From: Nocardia cyriacigeorgica
GTDB taxonomy: Bacteria; Actinomycetota; Actinomycetes; Mycobacteriales; Mycobacteriaceae
DNA: 62,645 nucleotides
Reading direction: 5' to 3'
NCBI RefSeq assembly: GCF_010858045.1
Contig: NZ_JAAGVC010000033.1
Span: forward strand, 1-62,645
Notes under the pieces: model-generated
What the model was told of the DNA's origin: nothing
Databases searched by the model: none
Seen by the model: the letters and a program-made list of their open reading frames with translations, nothing else
Shown: positions 36,686-44,737 of the stretch, in pieces
Position numbering within the stretch: position 1 is the first letter of the stretch
Layout of the letters: every line of letters begins with the position of its first letter
Program-made: the position numbers and the translations under genes

Positions 36686-38971
36686 TTAGGGCGACGTAAT
36701 AGCGCCCAGCCGCCCGTCCAGCAAGCCATCCGATAACGCGGCGTGCAGCCCTTTCATGGCCGACATCATGCCGCCGAGGTCTTCGATGGTGTCGTTCAGT
36801 TCCCGCAGCAGGGTTGCGATGCGTTGTTGTTCCTCGATCGGCGGGACGGCGATCTCGATGCGGCCGAGCGCTTGGCTGCCGATCGAGGGAATCGACCTCA
36901 CGGCCGCCTGCTTCTCCACCCTCGCCGAGGACCACACCAGGTACTCGAAGAGGTATGCCGGATCTACCTTTTCGGAGTCTGGCCGTAGGCGCGTGACGTT
37001 CGGGTTCAGCAGCCACCCACGCTCTTCCGCGGTCACCAGGGCGTAATGGCCGACCGTCCCGGTCCGGACGCACACGATGTCGTTCTCGGCGGTCCGGTAT
37101 GGCTCGAGTTTGGCCGGCACCGGGCCGGTTTTACCGAGGTCGGATTTCTTGAAGCGCCGCGTGCCGATGTTTTTCGGCCTGATCACCGTGACTGTTCCCG
37201 AGTCGGTGATCCTCATCAGCGGACCGTAGCTTCCCGATGGTCCCGGCTGGATCGTGCATACCTCGGATAGTGGTCGCCGCTGCCAGCCCGCCGGCAGGCC
37301 ACTGCCTTCCAGGGCAAGTTTGCCGAACCGGAGTCGCGACCACTTCCCCAGGTCGATGCTCGCCAGGCGCTCAGCGATCTCTTCCTGGTGCTCTTCTGCC
37401 CGCGACCGGTACGTCTCGGCCTCCGAGGGTGCGGAGATCAGGTATTCCTCCGGTATCAGCGAATAGTCCGCGGCCGCTACGGCTTCAGCGGAGACAAGCA
37501 CCGCACGCCCGCCGGAGGGGAGGTCCGCCACGCCCTTCCCGGCAATGGATTGCGGATCGCGGACCAGTTCGGCGATCCGCTCACCATGATCGAGCTGGGG
37601 CAGCGCACCGGTGTGCCGACGGGTGATCATCGGCAGTGCGTCGACGAACAGGATGCGACGGTCCTCGGCGGGCCTGTCCTCGGTCTGATGACGTAGCACC
37701 CAGACTGCGGTGTCGACCGCTGAGGCCGGAAACAGCGCACTGGGCAGATGGATGATCGCGCAGACTGCACCGGATTCGACCATGGCCATCCGCAGCTTGT
37801 GCTCGCTGGGGTTGGCGCTGGCGCCCGCCGCGGCAGGCATGAGGATGGCGGCGCGGCCGCTGTCGCTGGTCATGGCGATCGCCGATTGCACCCACGCGTA
37901 GTTGTCATTGTGCGGCGGGGGCGCGATACCGAAATGCCAGTCGACCTTCGTGTTCGATCCGGCTGATCCGATGTTGAACGCCGGGTTCGCCACCACCGCG
38001 TCGAATCGTCCGGTGTCTCTGCGCCGCCACGGCTGGGCCGGGCCGACGCTCACGGCTGCCGGTGTGCCGTGCACGATCAGGTTCATATTCGCGCGTCGCG
38101 CGGCCGCGTGATCGGTACAGATGCCGGTGATCGTCACCGAGTCGGTCACCGCGCCGGGTACGGCGAGGATCAATTCGCCGTAGCGGGTGCAGGGGTCGAT
38201 GATCGATGCCAGTGTCGCGCCGGGTGCCACCGCACAGGCACCGAGCAGCGCGGCTATCTCCGGCGGGGTGTGGTAGGTGTCGCTGCGGGCCGCGGGGCGC
38301 GCGAACTCGTGCAGCAGTGCGCCGAATCCGCGCACTCCGACCTGCGTGCACAGTCCGATCAGCTCCCGCACACCGGCGATGCTGCCGTGTTCCAGGCGCA
38401 TGATTACCGGGCCGGCGGCCGGTGTCAGTCCTCGCCCGCGCATGGCCAGATCGATTCCGCCGGCCACGACGCTGAGCAGACCCTTCACGCTCCGGTGTGG
38501 CATCGCCGACGCCGCCGCCTGCTCGATCTGATGCCACTGCTCCGGCGCACAGATCCAGGTGAACGCGAGCAGCAGCGCCGCATCGTAATAGTCGGCCTCG
38601 CTCACTCTGTGGAAGCGAAAACCGCGATGCCACAGCGTTTTCAGCGCGGGCAGGCAGTTCTTCGTGCCGGGATCGACATCACGGAGATCGCTGCGCGGTG
38701 CGCGTTCGGCGAGGGCGCGGCGGAACCGGGCGCCGTAGGTCGCATCGTCACGCTCGCCGGGTCGGCGATACCGCGCGGGCACCGAACGGATATCGAGCCA
38801 ATCCGCTACCTCATGCGCTGCGTACAGGCGCTCCTTGCCGACGGATTCTCCATCCGGGAAGCCGAGCTTGCGTTTGGTCCAGTTGCTGGCTGTACCGCCC
38901 GCGACGCCGACCAGCTCGGCGATCTCTGAAATCAGGAGCCGCTGTTGCAGCGGGTCAGCCGGCAACGACAT
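36686..38971 (-). CDS. HTH-N6-adenine methyltransferase-TRD fusion with atypical motif I
   Basis: The 761-residue protein has an N-terminal HTH (LISEIAELVGVAGGTASNWT, about residues 13-32), an N6-methylase core and an HsdS-like TRD (LPAGWQRRPLSEVCTI onward) ending with PPIEEQQRIATLLRELNDTI. The SAM motif I reads DPCTRYGEL near 258, so the first Gly of the usual D-P-x-x-G-x-G is Arg. The catalytic motif is NPAF near 327 in place of NPPF/Y. Activity is therefore uncertain. ATG at 38971 is chosen for AAAGGA 6 nt upstream; an ATG 21 nt earlier lacks a site. It is preceded by a small co-directional gene. No restriction subunit is adjacent; the neighbouring nuclease-helicase may serve that role. 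Confidence 0.82.
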   Translation of the reverse strand: MSLPADPLQQRLLISEIAELVGVAGGTASNWTKRKLGFPDGESVGKERLYAAHEVADWLDIRSVPARYRRPGERDDATYGARFRRALAERAPRSDLRDVDPGTKNCLPALKTLWHRGFRFHRVSEADYYDAALLLAFTWICAPEQWHQIEQAAASAMPHRSVKGLLSVVAGGIDLAMRGRGLTPAAGPVIMRLEHGSIAGVRELIGLCTQVGVRGFGALLHEFARPAARSDTYHTPPEIAALLGACAVAPGATLASIIDPCTRYGELILAVPGAVTDSVTITGICTDHAAARRANMNLIVHGTPAAVSVGPAQPWRRRDTGRFDAVVANPAFNIGSAGSNTKVDWHFGIAPPPHNDNYAWVQSAIAMTSDSGRAAILMPAAAGASANPSEHKLRMAMVESGAVCAIIHLPSALFPASAVDTAVWVLRHQTEDRPAEDRRILFVDALPMITRRHTGALPQLDHGERIAELVRDPQSIAGKGVADLPSGGRAVLVSAEAVAAADYSLIPEEYLISAPSEAETYRSRAEEHQEEIAERLASIDLGKWSRLRFGKLALEGSGLPAGWQRRPLSEVCTIQPGPSGSYGPLMRITDSGTVTVIRPKNIGTRRFKKSDLGKTGPVPAKLEPYRTAENDIVCVRTGTVGHYALVTAEERGWLLNPNVTRLRPDSEKVDPAYLFEYLVWSSARVEKQAAVRSIPSIGSQALGRIEIAVPPIEEQQRIATLLRELNDTIEDLGGMMSAMKGLHAALSDGLLDGRLGAITSP

Positions 38972-39002
38972 GTGTGTCCTTTCGACTCTCATCCCGAGTA
39001 CC

Positions 39003-39338
39003 TCACATGACCCTCCCGAGGACCAGAGGCACGAACTGCTCCGACAACGCCATGCCCATGCCCATGCCCATGCCCATACCCATACTCGTGCGGACCGGGT
39101 CGGACAGGTTTCTGAGCACCACCAGCTGAAGCGTTTTGCTCCAGCCCCAGCAGCGGCTCGCGATCAGCCTGGACTGACGGTCCTGGGCATCGAGCTCGTC
39201 CGCCGGCGGGATGTCCGACCGCGCCGAATGGAGGTCTGCCGGATCCGGGCTCGGCTGATCACCACCGGTCGCCTCGTCGTCGTGTGCGCTCTGATCGCCG
39301 GGTTCGGATGCGGCGGCGCGATCGTTGTTGTCGGGCAT
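39003..39338 (-). CDS. Small hypothetical protein with GM-dipeptide repeat
   Basis: The 111-residue frame starts at ATG 39338 with GGAGGGGG at good distance. The first 60 residues are strongly acidic and polar, the middle has LQLVVLRNLSDPVRT, and the end contains five G-M pairs encoded by a hexanucleotide repeat. It stops 31 bp before the methylase start and could be its leader gene in a two-gene operon. No family is recognised. The good ribosome site supports it, but the odd composition leaves doubt. Confidence 0.45.
   Translation of the reverse strand: MPDNNDRAAASEPGDQSAHDDEATGGDQPSPDPADLHSARSDIPPADELDAQDRQSRLIASRCWGWSKTLQLVVLRNLSDPVRTSMGMGMGMGMGMALSEQFVPLVLGRVM
39051..39086. repeat. Hexanucleotide tandem repeat
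   Basis: Six 6-bp units (CATGCC four times, then CATACC and CATACT) run without interruption. On the minus strand they encode alternating Met and Gly within the small protein. Unit changes would lengthen or shorten the protein without a frameshift. Confidence 0.85.
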
Positions 39339-39428
39339 GGTCCCCCTCCACTGGCTGGAAGCTCGTCGGGTAATGCCGTGAACGCTAGCGCCGCATCGGC
39401 GGGAAGCACAATAATTAGGTACATGTCA

Positions 39429-39455
39429 GTTGTCATCGATTCACTCTGGTTGTCA
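39429..39455. promoter_or_regulatory. Helically phased direct repeats upstream of the methylase operon
   Basis: GTTGTCA occurs at 39429-39435 and again at 39449-39455, 20 bp from start to start, which is about two helical turns. The surrounding stretch (39405-39540) is much richer in A+T than the genes and holds the probable promoter of the minus-strand pair 39338/38971. The repeats may bind the HTH of the methylase; this is inferred. Confidence 0.35.
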
Positions 39456-39613
39456 ACGCTAATCCGCGCAATAGCGCCGTAACTATGCAGGTAGAGCGGG
39501 GTACATCAGCGTTCCGATTGACTTACTCAGCGATGATTACTGATGGTTGAGTTGGTTGCGTAGCAATAGTGCGCAATTGAAGCGTCGAGCGCTTCACCGA
39601 TCGCGATGCCGAC

Positions 39614-40165
39614 GTGAGGCACGGCTGGTTACGGATCAGACGTACCGCTCGACGGCACCACGGAACCCGGATCCGCGCGCCCCTCTCGCTGCCGGATCCC
39701 GAACTGCGCCACATCACGGCCCAGCCGTTCAACGAAGCCGAATCGGAGGAGCATTTCAGCCGAAGGCGTTCCATGGATCTGCTCGCCGCCGCTCCGCAGT
39801 GCACGGTGCTGGCGGGCCGCCAGGAAATCGGGTTCGGTGGAGACCAGTGTCCTCACCGACGAGGTGGAGGGACCCCGCATCCTGTTGCTGGCCGGCCGAT
39901 CCTGGCAGACCCATATCGACTGGCAGCGACGGCAGGTCTATGTCGAGGCCACCGAGATCGCCGGCCGCGCCAAGTGGAGCTCCGTGCCCGACGGTGGGTC
40001 CTTCGCTCTCGCCCGCGGAGTGCGGGAGGTACTGGTCGGCGCCGTCCCCGTCGGCATGACCCTCACCAAGCGGGCCAAGGCCCCCCACTGGACGACCAGC
40101 GCCTGCAACGCGCCGACCATATCGCCGCCGACACCTTCGCGATCACCCGCAACGATCGCGGCGAC
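39614..40165 (+). pseudogene. Decayed C-terminal part of an Lhr-like helicase
   Basis: No single frame is intact, but pieces of three consecutive segments in two frames fit the C-terminal region of Lhr-type DEAD helicases. They are FSRRRSMDLLAAAPQCTVLA...GRQEIGFG (about 39750-39830), PRILLLAGRSWQTHIDWQRR with AKWSS (about 39870-40080), and RLQRADHIAADTF (about 40100-40140) back in the first frame. Two frameshifts and a missing N-terminal motor make it a relic. It abuts another gene end near 40165. It shows the edge of the defence island has been rearranged. Confidence 0.6.
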
Positions 40166-40653
40166 TGGCACTCCTCGGCGCAGGCGCCCTCGTCGGCACA
40201 GACGACCCCGTTGGCAGCATCCCCGCCGGCCTTGACGGCCACGGAACCTTGGTATTCACCCTGGTCCCGGTCGCTCCCGGCTTCACGTTCGAGTCGTCGG
40301 CGCAACAGGGTTCTGATCTGAACGACTTCCGCACGATCATCACTGCCGAGGCCGGAAGTCAGGCACGCATTCGACTGAGCTACTTCAACCATGGCAACAC
40401 GGTGCAGCGCCAGGTGGTGATACGCACTCAATTCACCGGAACCATCCAGTTCGTTCCCGGCCAGACGGTCTTGGTCAACGCCAATTATCCGAAAGGCACT
40501 CGTATTCAAGTCGGTTTCGGCGACAGTGGAGTGGACATCGGAGACTACCTGCCCAAAGGCAACGCGGTCCTTTTACTTCACAGTAACGCTATCCGGCTCA
40601 CCATGTTCACAGGAACAGCTGAAGTCCACAATGACAACCGAGAACGGCGGTAG
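40165..40653 (+). pseudogene. 5'-truncated remnant of an unrecognised beta-rich protein
   Basis: From about 40165 a different frame becomes protein-like (LALLGAGALVGTDDPVGSIP, then a long beta-rich stretch with RLSYFNHGNTVQRQVVIRTQ, VPGQTVLVNANYP and GVDIGDYLP). The sequence upstream in that frame is nonsense and belongs to the helicase relic, so the 5' part is lost. The TTG at 40249 has no ribosome binding site. The remaining domain reads cleanly to its stop. I do not recognise the family. Confidence 0.55.
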
Positions 40654-40751
40654 CTACGACACCGTGTTGGTGCGTATCGCGGGACGAGGTTGTTGAGCCG
40701 GTGAATCTCGCCCGAGCACCCTTGGCCTGCACCGCAGTAGACTCGGTGCGC

Positions 40752-40772
40752 GGGCGGCCGGAATGACCGCCC
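40752..40772 (-). terminator. Hairpin after the MmpS-like gene
   Basis: GGGCGG (40752-40757) and CCGCCC (40767-40772) pair across a 9-nt loop, starting 9 nt downstream of the MmpS-like stop. The stem is short and no T run follows, so this is a weak terminator candidate. Confidence 0.45.
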
Positions 40773-40781
40773 ACGTGTACC

Positions 40782-41300
40782 CTACTTCTCCCCTGCATCT
40801 CCTGAACAGCTCGCCGATGCAAACGGACCACTCGATGTCTGCTCCGATATAACCTTTTCTCCGACCAAGATTCGGCAGGTGATCCCTCCGCCGTCGGCGT
40901 TGTTCGTGGCGGTCATTGAGACATACTTGCCGAGGCCGTCGATCATCACGTCTTTACTCCACGGAAGCGAGATCGAAGTTTCCTGAGCCATGTTCAGGTC
41001 TCGCCCGGAGTAGATAACGGACGCTTCACTACTGGTGCCTTCCACACGGTAGGTCACGGTGACCTCGCGCTCGGATTCCTTGTCGATTTCGTTGGCGACT
41101 CCGCCTACAAAGGCCAAGCACCCGCCGATGATCAGAACGAAAAACAGGACGATGCCGCCGACGATCCAGGGCCATACTCGCTTCTTCTTCGGCGGCTGGT
41201 AGTAGCCCTGGGGTGGCATGCCGGGCGGCGGATACTGCCCCTGCGGGTACCCATGAGGCCCGCTGGGATATTGCGGCTGATCACCCGGTGGGTTGGTCAA
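40782..41300 (-). CDS. MmpS-like membrane-anchored accessory protein
   Basis: The 172-residue protein has a Pro/Gly/Gln-rich cytoplasmic head, one transmembrane helix (about residues 41-62, WPWIVGGIVLFFVLIIGG) and an extracytoplasmic beta domain. The features VTVTYRVEGTSSEASVIYSG, ISLPWSKDVMIDG and ITCRILVGEKVI with paired cysteines match MmpS proteins, which partner MmpL exporters of lipids and siderophores. No mmpL gene is nearby. TTG at 41300 is preferred because AGAGGAG lies 5 nt upstream; the longer frame starts without a site. It faces away from the DHFR-type gene. Confidence 0.72.
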   Translation of the reverse strand: MTNPPGDQPQYPSGPHGYPQGQYPPPGMPPQGYYQPPKKKRVWPWIVGGIVLFFVLIIGGCLAFVGGVANEIDKESEREVTVTYRVEGTSSEASVIYSGRDLNMAQETSISLPWSKDVMIDGLGKYVSMTATNNADGGGITCRILVGEKVISEQTSSGPFASASCSGDAGEK

Positions 41301-41319
41301 TGCGACTCCTCTGGTCAGG

Positions 41320-41354
41320 GCACGACATTTCGTGCATGTGAGATTTAGATCACA
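41320..41354. promoter_or_regulatory. Two inverted repeats upstream of the MmpS-like gene
   Basis: GCACGA-N4-TCGTGC (41320-41335) is perfect. It is followed by TGTGA-N8-TCACA (41337-41354), which has Crp-like half-sites but with an 8-nt instead of the usual 6-nt spacer. Both lie just upstream of the TTG start. They are candidate operators only. The remaining gap to 41613 (about 260 bp) shows no gene. Confidence 0.35.
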
Positions 41355-41613
41355 CACCAGTGGATGGGTGTTACAGGCCTTACGGTCGGGTGCTCCCACG
41401 CCTCGCTACGCCAGAATCCTGCCGATCAAGGTTCGCGTCAATGCCGCTTAAACCGGAATCTCGCCAGCCTCCATCCACACGCTCGAATCGGGCGTGTCGT
41501 AACGCGCTCGATTCACGCCGAAGCGATGAGTTCGGCCGCTGCGCGGAGTCTTCCTATGTGACACCCCGCAACCGGAAGGCGAGCATCCTCACCTCGGAGG
41601 AGATGGAGGCCAG

Positions 41614-42195
41614 ATGAGCAATCCGATTCGGCTGTATATGACGATGTCGCTCGACGGCTATATCGCCGGTCCGGACGATCGTCCGGGCCAGGAGCTCGGG
41701 CGGGGCGGGGGACGGCTCTTCAATTGGCTCGACGACCGGGAATCCGAGGGGCCCAGCGGGCAGGTTTATCGCGAGGCAATGGAGACCGGTGCGGTGATTT
41801 CCGGGCGTCGGACCTTCGAACTCGCGGGGCGCTGGCAGGGGGATCATCACGATGGTGTGCCGATCTTCGTCCTCACCCATCATGTCGATGACGGGGACGT
41901 GCCGCCCGGGCATGCGCGGTTCGTCACCGACGTCGACGAATGTGCTCGTCAGGCGCGCGCGGCCGCTGGGGGCCGGGCGGTGATGGTCCATGGGGCGGGT
42001 GCGGCCCAGGCTCTGCTGCGGGCCGGGCAGATCGACGAGATGGAGATCCATCTGGTTCCGGTTCTCCTCGGGGGCGGCCGGCGGCTGTTCGATCAACTAG
42101 GTGACCGCGTCGAACTCGAACTCGTCCGGCGGCTCGAGGACCGCGACGTCACGCACCTCCGGTATCGGGTGCGCCGATCCGAGGAGGGCAAGTGA
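41614..42195 (+). CDS. RibD C-terminal/dihydrofolate reductase-family protein
   Basis: The 193-residue protein has the DHFR-like fold of the RibD C-terminal family: LYMTMSLDGYIAGPDD at 7-22, GAVISGRRTFE near 65-75, VMVHGAGAAQALL near 125, and IHLVPVLLGGGRRLFDQLG near 148-166. It likely binds NADPH; its substrate is unknown, and such members are often unrelated to folate synthesis. ATG 41614 follows GGAGG. It overlaps the next gene by 4 nt and forms a two-gene operon with it. Confidence 0.88.
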   Translation: MSNPIRLYMTMSLDGYIAGPDDRPGQELGRGGGRLFNWLDDRESEGPSGQVYREAMETGAVISGRRTFELAGRWQGDHHDGVPIFVLTHHVDDGDVPPGHARFVTDVDECARQARAAAGGRAVMVHGAGAAQALLRAGQIDEMEIHLVPVLLGGGRRLFDQLGDRVELELVRRLEDRDVTHLRYRVRRSEEGK

Positions 42196-42605
42196 ATACG
42201 CTCTTCGTCGCGTTCCGCGTCACCGACCTGGATCGCTCGCTCGATTTCTACACCGCCCTCGGCTACATCGAGCTCGGCCGGGTCGATAGTGGCGGCGGGA
42301 CTCTCCTCGCGCTACTCCAGTTCCCCGGCGAGCCGGCTGCCTCGCTCGAACTCGTCCACCGCCCCGCCGATGGACGCGTCGACGTGGGCAGCGGTGTCGA
42401 CCACCTCGCGATCCAGGTGGATACCCTTGCCGACACTCTGGAGCGGCTGACCCGCGTCGGTCTGGAGCCAGGGCCCGTGGAGTATCCGGGCGGGCCCGAC
42501 GGACCGAAGACATCGTGGCTCACCGACCCCGATGGCTACCGGATCGAGCTGGTCGAGTGGCCGCCCGGACACCCCGGCGGGATAACCTCCGCGGACTTCT
42601 CCTGA
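42192..42605 (+). CDS. VOC-family (glyoxalase/dioxygenase-like) protein
   Basis: The 137-residue product has the two beta-alpha-beta-beta-beta units of the VOC fold: VAFRVTDLDRSLDFYTALGY at the start, SLELVH near 52, GVDHLAIQVD near 69, and TSWLTDPDGYRIELVEW near 110-126. His71 and the late Glu fit metal-binding positions. Small VOC proteins are lyases, dioxygenases or resistance proteins; the substrate is unknown. GTG at 42192 overlaps the stop of the reductase gene. Confidence 0.88.
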   Translation: MNTLFVAFRVTDLDRSLDFYTALGYIELGRVDSGGGTLLALLQFPGEPAASLELVHRPADGRVDVGSGVDHLAIQVDTLADTLERLTRVGLEPGPVEYPGGPDGPKTSWLTDPDGYRIELVEWPPGHPGGITSADFS

Positions 42606-42800
42606 ATGGTGCGATGGGCGGGCGCGCTCGCTCATCGCGAGACCAGATGCCGGCCTCGAGCGGTCTGCGTTGTGCGTGCCCTGCGGCTGAACCTTCTGAT
42701 TCCGGGCGGACGGGTTGGTACACACCACGGCCTCGATACCATGCACCCCCGCGCGGATCCGGTCATACTCCCCCGTCCCCTCGTCCCGCATCATGAACCC

Positions 42801-43283
42801 ATGTCGGATTTGAAATGGGACGACGTCAAGAACTTCTTCGACCCCGCTGTCATGGGCGCACTGCCGGACGTCTACGTGCACGACACGACCGTCGAGGACT
42901 GGCAGGCCGTGTTCGATTTGGTTCGGTCCAGTGGGTGGGAGTGGGAGTTTCGGGAGGGGGACGAGGTCAGGGCGTTGCCTTCGGCTGCCGAGGTGTTGGG
43001 GCGGGGCGACGATGACGAGGTGGTGAGTCTGCGGGTTCGGGTGGCGCCGGAGTTGGAGGCGATATTTCGGCCGTGGGATGAGACGCAGGTGGAGTTCGAT
43101 GTCGACCTGCGGGAGTTGCAGGGGCAGGTGGGGGTCGATGTGTTGTGCGGGTTCCTGGGCGCTGTCGGGCGGCTGCTGGGGAAGAAAGTGGTGATGGAGG
43201 CCGAGGGGGATTTCGGGCATCCGGTGCTCGGGTATTCGCCCGAACAGGATCGGGTGGTGGTGCTGGCGGAGCCGGAGAGCTGA
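42801..43283 (+). CDS. Hypothetical cytosolic protein
   Basis: The 160-residue acidic protein has no signal or membrane segment. An N-terminal helix pair (WDDVKNFFDPAVMGALPDV) is followed by a long beta-rich region with LRVRVAPELEAIFRPWDETQ, and an ending LGYSPEQDRVVVLAE. It resembles small single-domain proteins found near toxins or in accessory regions of actinobacteria, but no family can be named. The ATG at 42801 has no clear ribosome site; the open frame upstream to 42606 lacks protein-like sequence. Confidence 0.6.
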   Translation: MSDLKWDDVKNFFDPAVMGALPDVYVHDTTVEDWQAVFDLVRSSGWEWEFREGDEVRALPSAAEVLGRGDDDEVVSLRVRVAPELEAIFRPWDETQVEFDVDLRELQGQVGVDVLCGFLGAVGRLLGKKVVMEAEGDFGHPVLGYSPEQDRVVVLAEPES

Positions 43284-43328
43284 GCGGTTGGGCCACCAGG
43301 CAGGTGATTGCGGACCTACACTGGGCGG

Positions 43329-43673
43329 GTGTTTGTTCGACGGCTGATCGCAGCGTCCATGTTCGCCACTCTGACCGCGTTCGGCGCGGGTGCCTGCACC
43401 ATGCAGGGTGATGGATACAAGAGCGAGTGCAAGGTCGAGGGCTGCGTCATCACCTTCGAGCGCGGAGTCGACGCCGAGGCGAACGTGCTCGGGCTGAAGG
43501 TCAAGGTGGTCTCGGTGGAGGGGAACATGGTCACCCTCTCGGTCGGCGGGCAGGAAGTGTCTGTGCCGGTCGGTGAATCGGGGTCCGCCGAGGGCAACAC
43601 GGTGACGGTGCGTGAGGTGACCGACAGCCAGGTGGTGGTCGAGATTTCCTCCGGGTTGCAGCCCGGCGGCTGA
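43329..43673 (+). CDS. Small secreted protein, possibly lipoprotein
   Basis: The 114-residue protein has an N-terminal export signal (FVRRLIAASMFATLTAFG) ending in GAGAC, a weak lipobox. Two further cysteines (SECKVEGC) precede a beta-rich domain with repeated strands (LKVKVVSVEGNMVTLSVGG). GTG at 43329 gives the best signal peptide; a TTG at 43308 is an alternative, and neither has a strong ribosome site. Function unknown. Confidence 0.6.
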   Translation: MFVRRLIAASMFATLTAFGAGACTMQGDGYKSECKVEGCVITFERGVDAEANVLGLKVKVVSVEGNMVTLSVGGQEVSVPVGESGSAEGNTVTVREVTDSQVVVEISSGLQPGG

Positions 43674-43709
43674 TCCGACGGCGAGCGCTACGCCGAATCG
43701 CTTCCGCTC

Positions 43710-44351
43710 ATGCCTGCCTGGTTGGCGAGCATCGGCGAGAAGGCCGGGATCATGCCGATCGTGTCATCCCCGGCGCGACCGGTGTCCCCATGGGGCTTCC
43801 GAAGACGCTCGAACGGGTGGCCGAGTCAGTGGCGGCGGCTCGTCAGCTCTACCCCGAGGCGCCGCGACCGGTCTCCCCGGTCCCCTACACCCTCGATTCC
43901 GTACGGTCGGTGATCCCGTTCACGGTGACCCGTGAACACCTCGCCTGGGCAGGAATCCGCTCGGCCGAAGCGACTTTGGCGGGCCGCCAGATCTACGGGC
44001 AGCAACATCAGGCGCTGCAAGCCGACCTCGAGGCCGGACTTGTCGACGACCTGGTAGCGAAGCTGTTGCATATGCGCGTGCCCAACGGCATGGCATCGAC
44101 GGTCGCACCGTGGACCGATACCGTGCCCATGCTGCCCCCCGGCCCACAATGTGTCGCTGACCAACGTCGACACCGGGGGCACGTTCGTGGCGCCCTGGGA
44201 CGTGCTCGCACGCGAAGTCCCACTCGAACCGGTGGCAGGCCTTTACCCGGAGGCGTTACTAGGTCGAATTCCATCCTGGCGCAGAGACAATGGCGCGCCT
44301 GACGGCGGCATCCGCAGCAAGGCTGGCCTGATCGCACTCGACCCGACATGA
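43710..44351 (+). pseudogene. Frameshifted hypothetical gene
   Basis: The frame over about 43790-44150 (GLPKTLERVAESVAAARQLY ... LHMRVPNGMASTVAPWTDTV) is clearly protein-like. It then continues meaningfully only in another frame (SLTNVDTGGTFVAPWDVLAR, to 44351). The switch falls at a run of six C near 44135, a typical indel site. A second switch upstream near 43770 is possible. The gene is therefore broken or affected by a sequencing error. I cannot name the family. Confidence 0.5.
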
Positions 44352-44387
44352 GAGAATCAACGGCGTTTCACAAGTGAATGGAGCAAG

Positions 44388-44642
44388 ATGAGAATCGCCG
44401 CTGTTCTCGGTACGTCCGCTGTTGCTGTCGGGCTGGTCCTGTCGGTTCCGGTGCAGGCTTCGGCGCAGCCGGGGTCCGGATGCCACGAATCCTACGATCC
44501 GTGTGTGCCGATCACGTCCGATGTGGACTGTGCCGGTGGGAGTGGGAACGGGCCGGAGTACACCGGGCGGGTGCGGGTGATCGGACCGGATGAGTACGAC
44601 CTCGACCGCGACGGGAACGGGATCGGCTGCGAGAACAGCTGA
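44388..44642 (+). CDS. Secreted excalibur-type calcium-binding protein
   Basis: The 84-residue protein has a signal peptide cleaved after ASA near residue 26 and a short mature part ending DEYDLDRDGNGIGCENS. The D-x-D-x-D-G-x-G-C pattern is the excalibur motif, a calcium-binding loop with a partner cysteine, found in secreted actinobacterial and firmicute proteins. Several cysteines (CHESYDPC, VDC) suggest disulfides. GGAG precedes the ATG. Role unknown. Confidence 0.8.
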   Translation: MRIAAVLGTSAVAVGLVLSVPVQASAQPGSGCHESYDPCVPITSDVDCAGGSGNGPEYTGRVRVIGPDEYDLDRDGNGIGCENS

Positions 44643-44737
44643 TTCCGGTGGCCGGGATCCGGGCGGGCTGCCCGGATCCCGCAGAATTCACCCCTCCGTC
44701 GCATTCCGGCTCACCTGATCTGGCACCGTCGGCACGC

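Noticed and set aside
41337..41354. Crp-binding site
   Set aside because: Half-sites TGTGA and TCACA are present but the spacer is 8 instead of 6 nt, so it is listed only as an unspecified inverted repeat.
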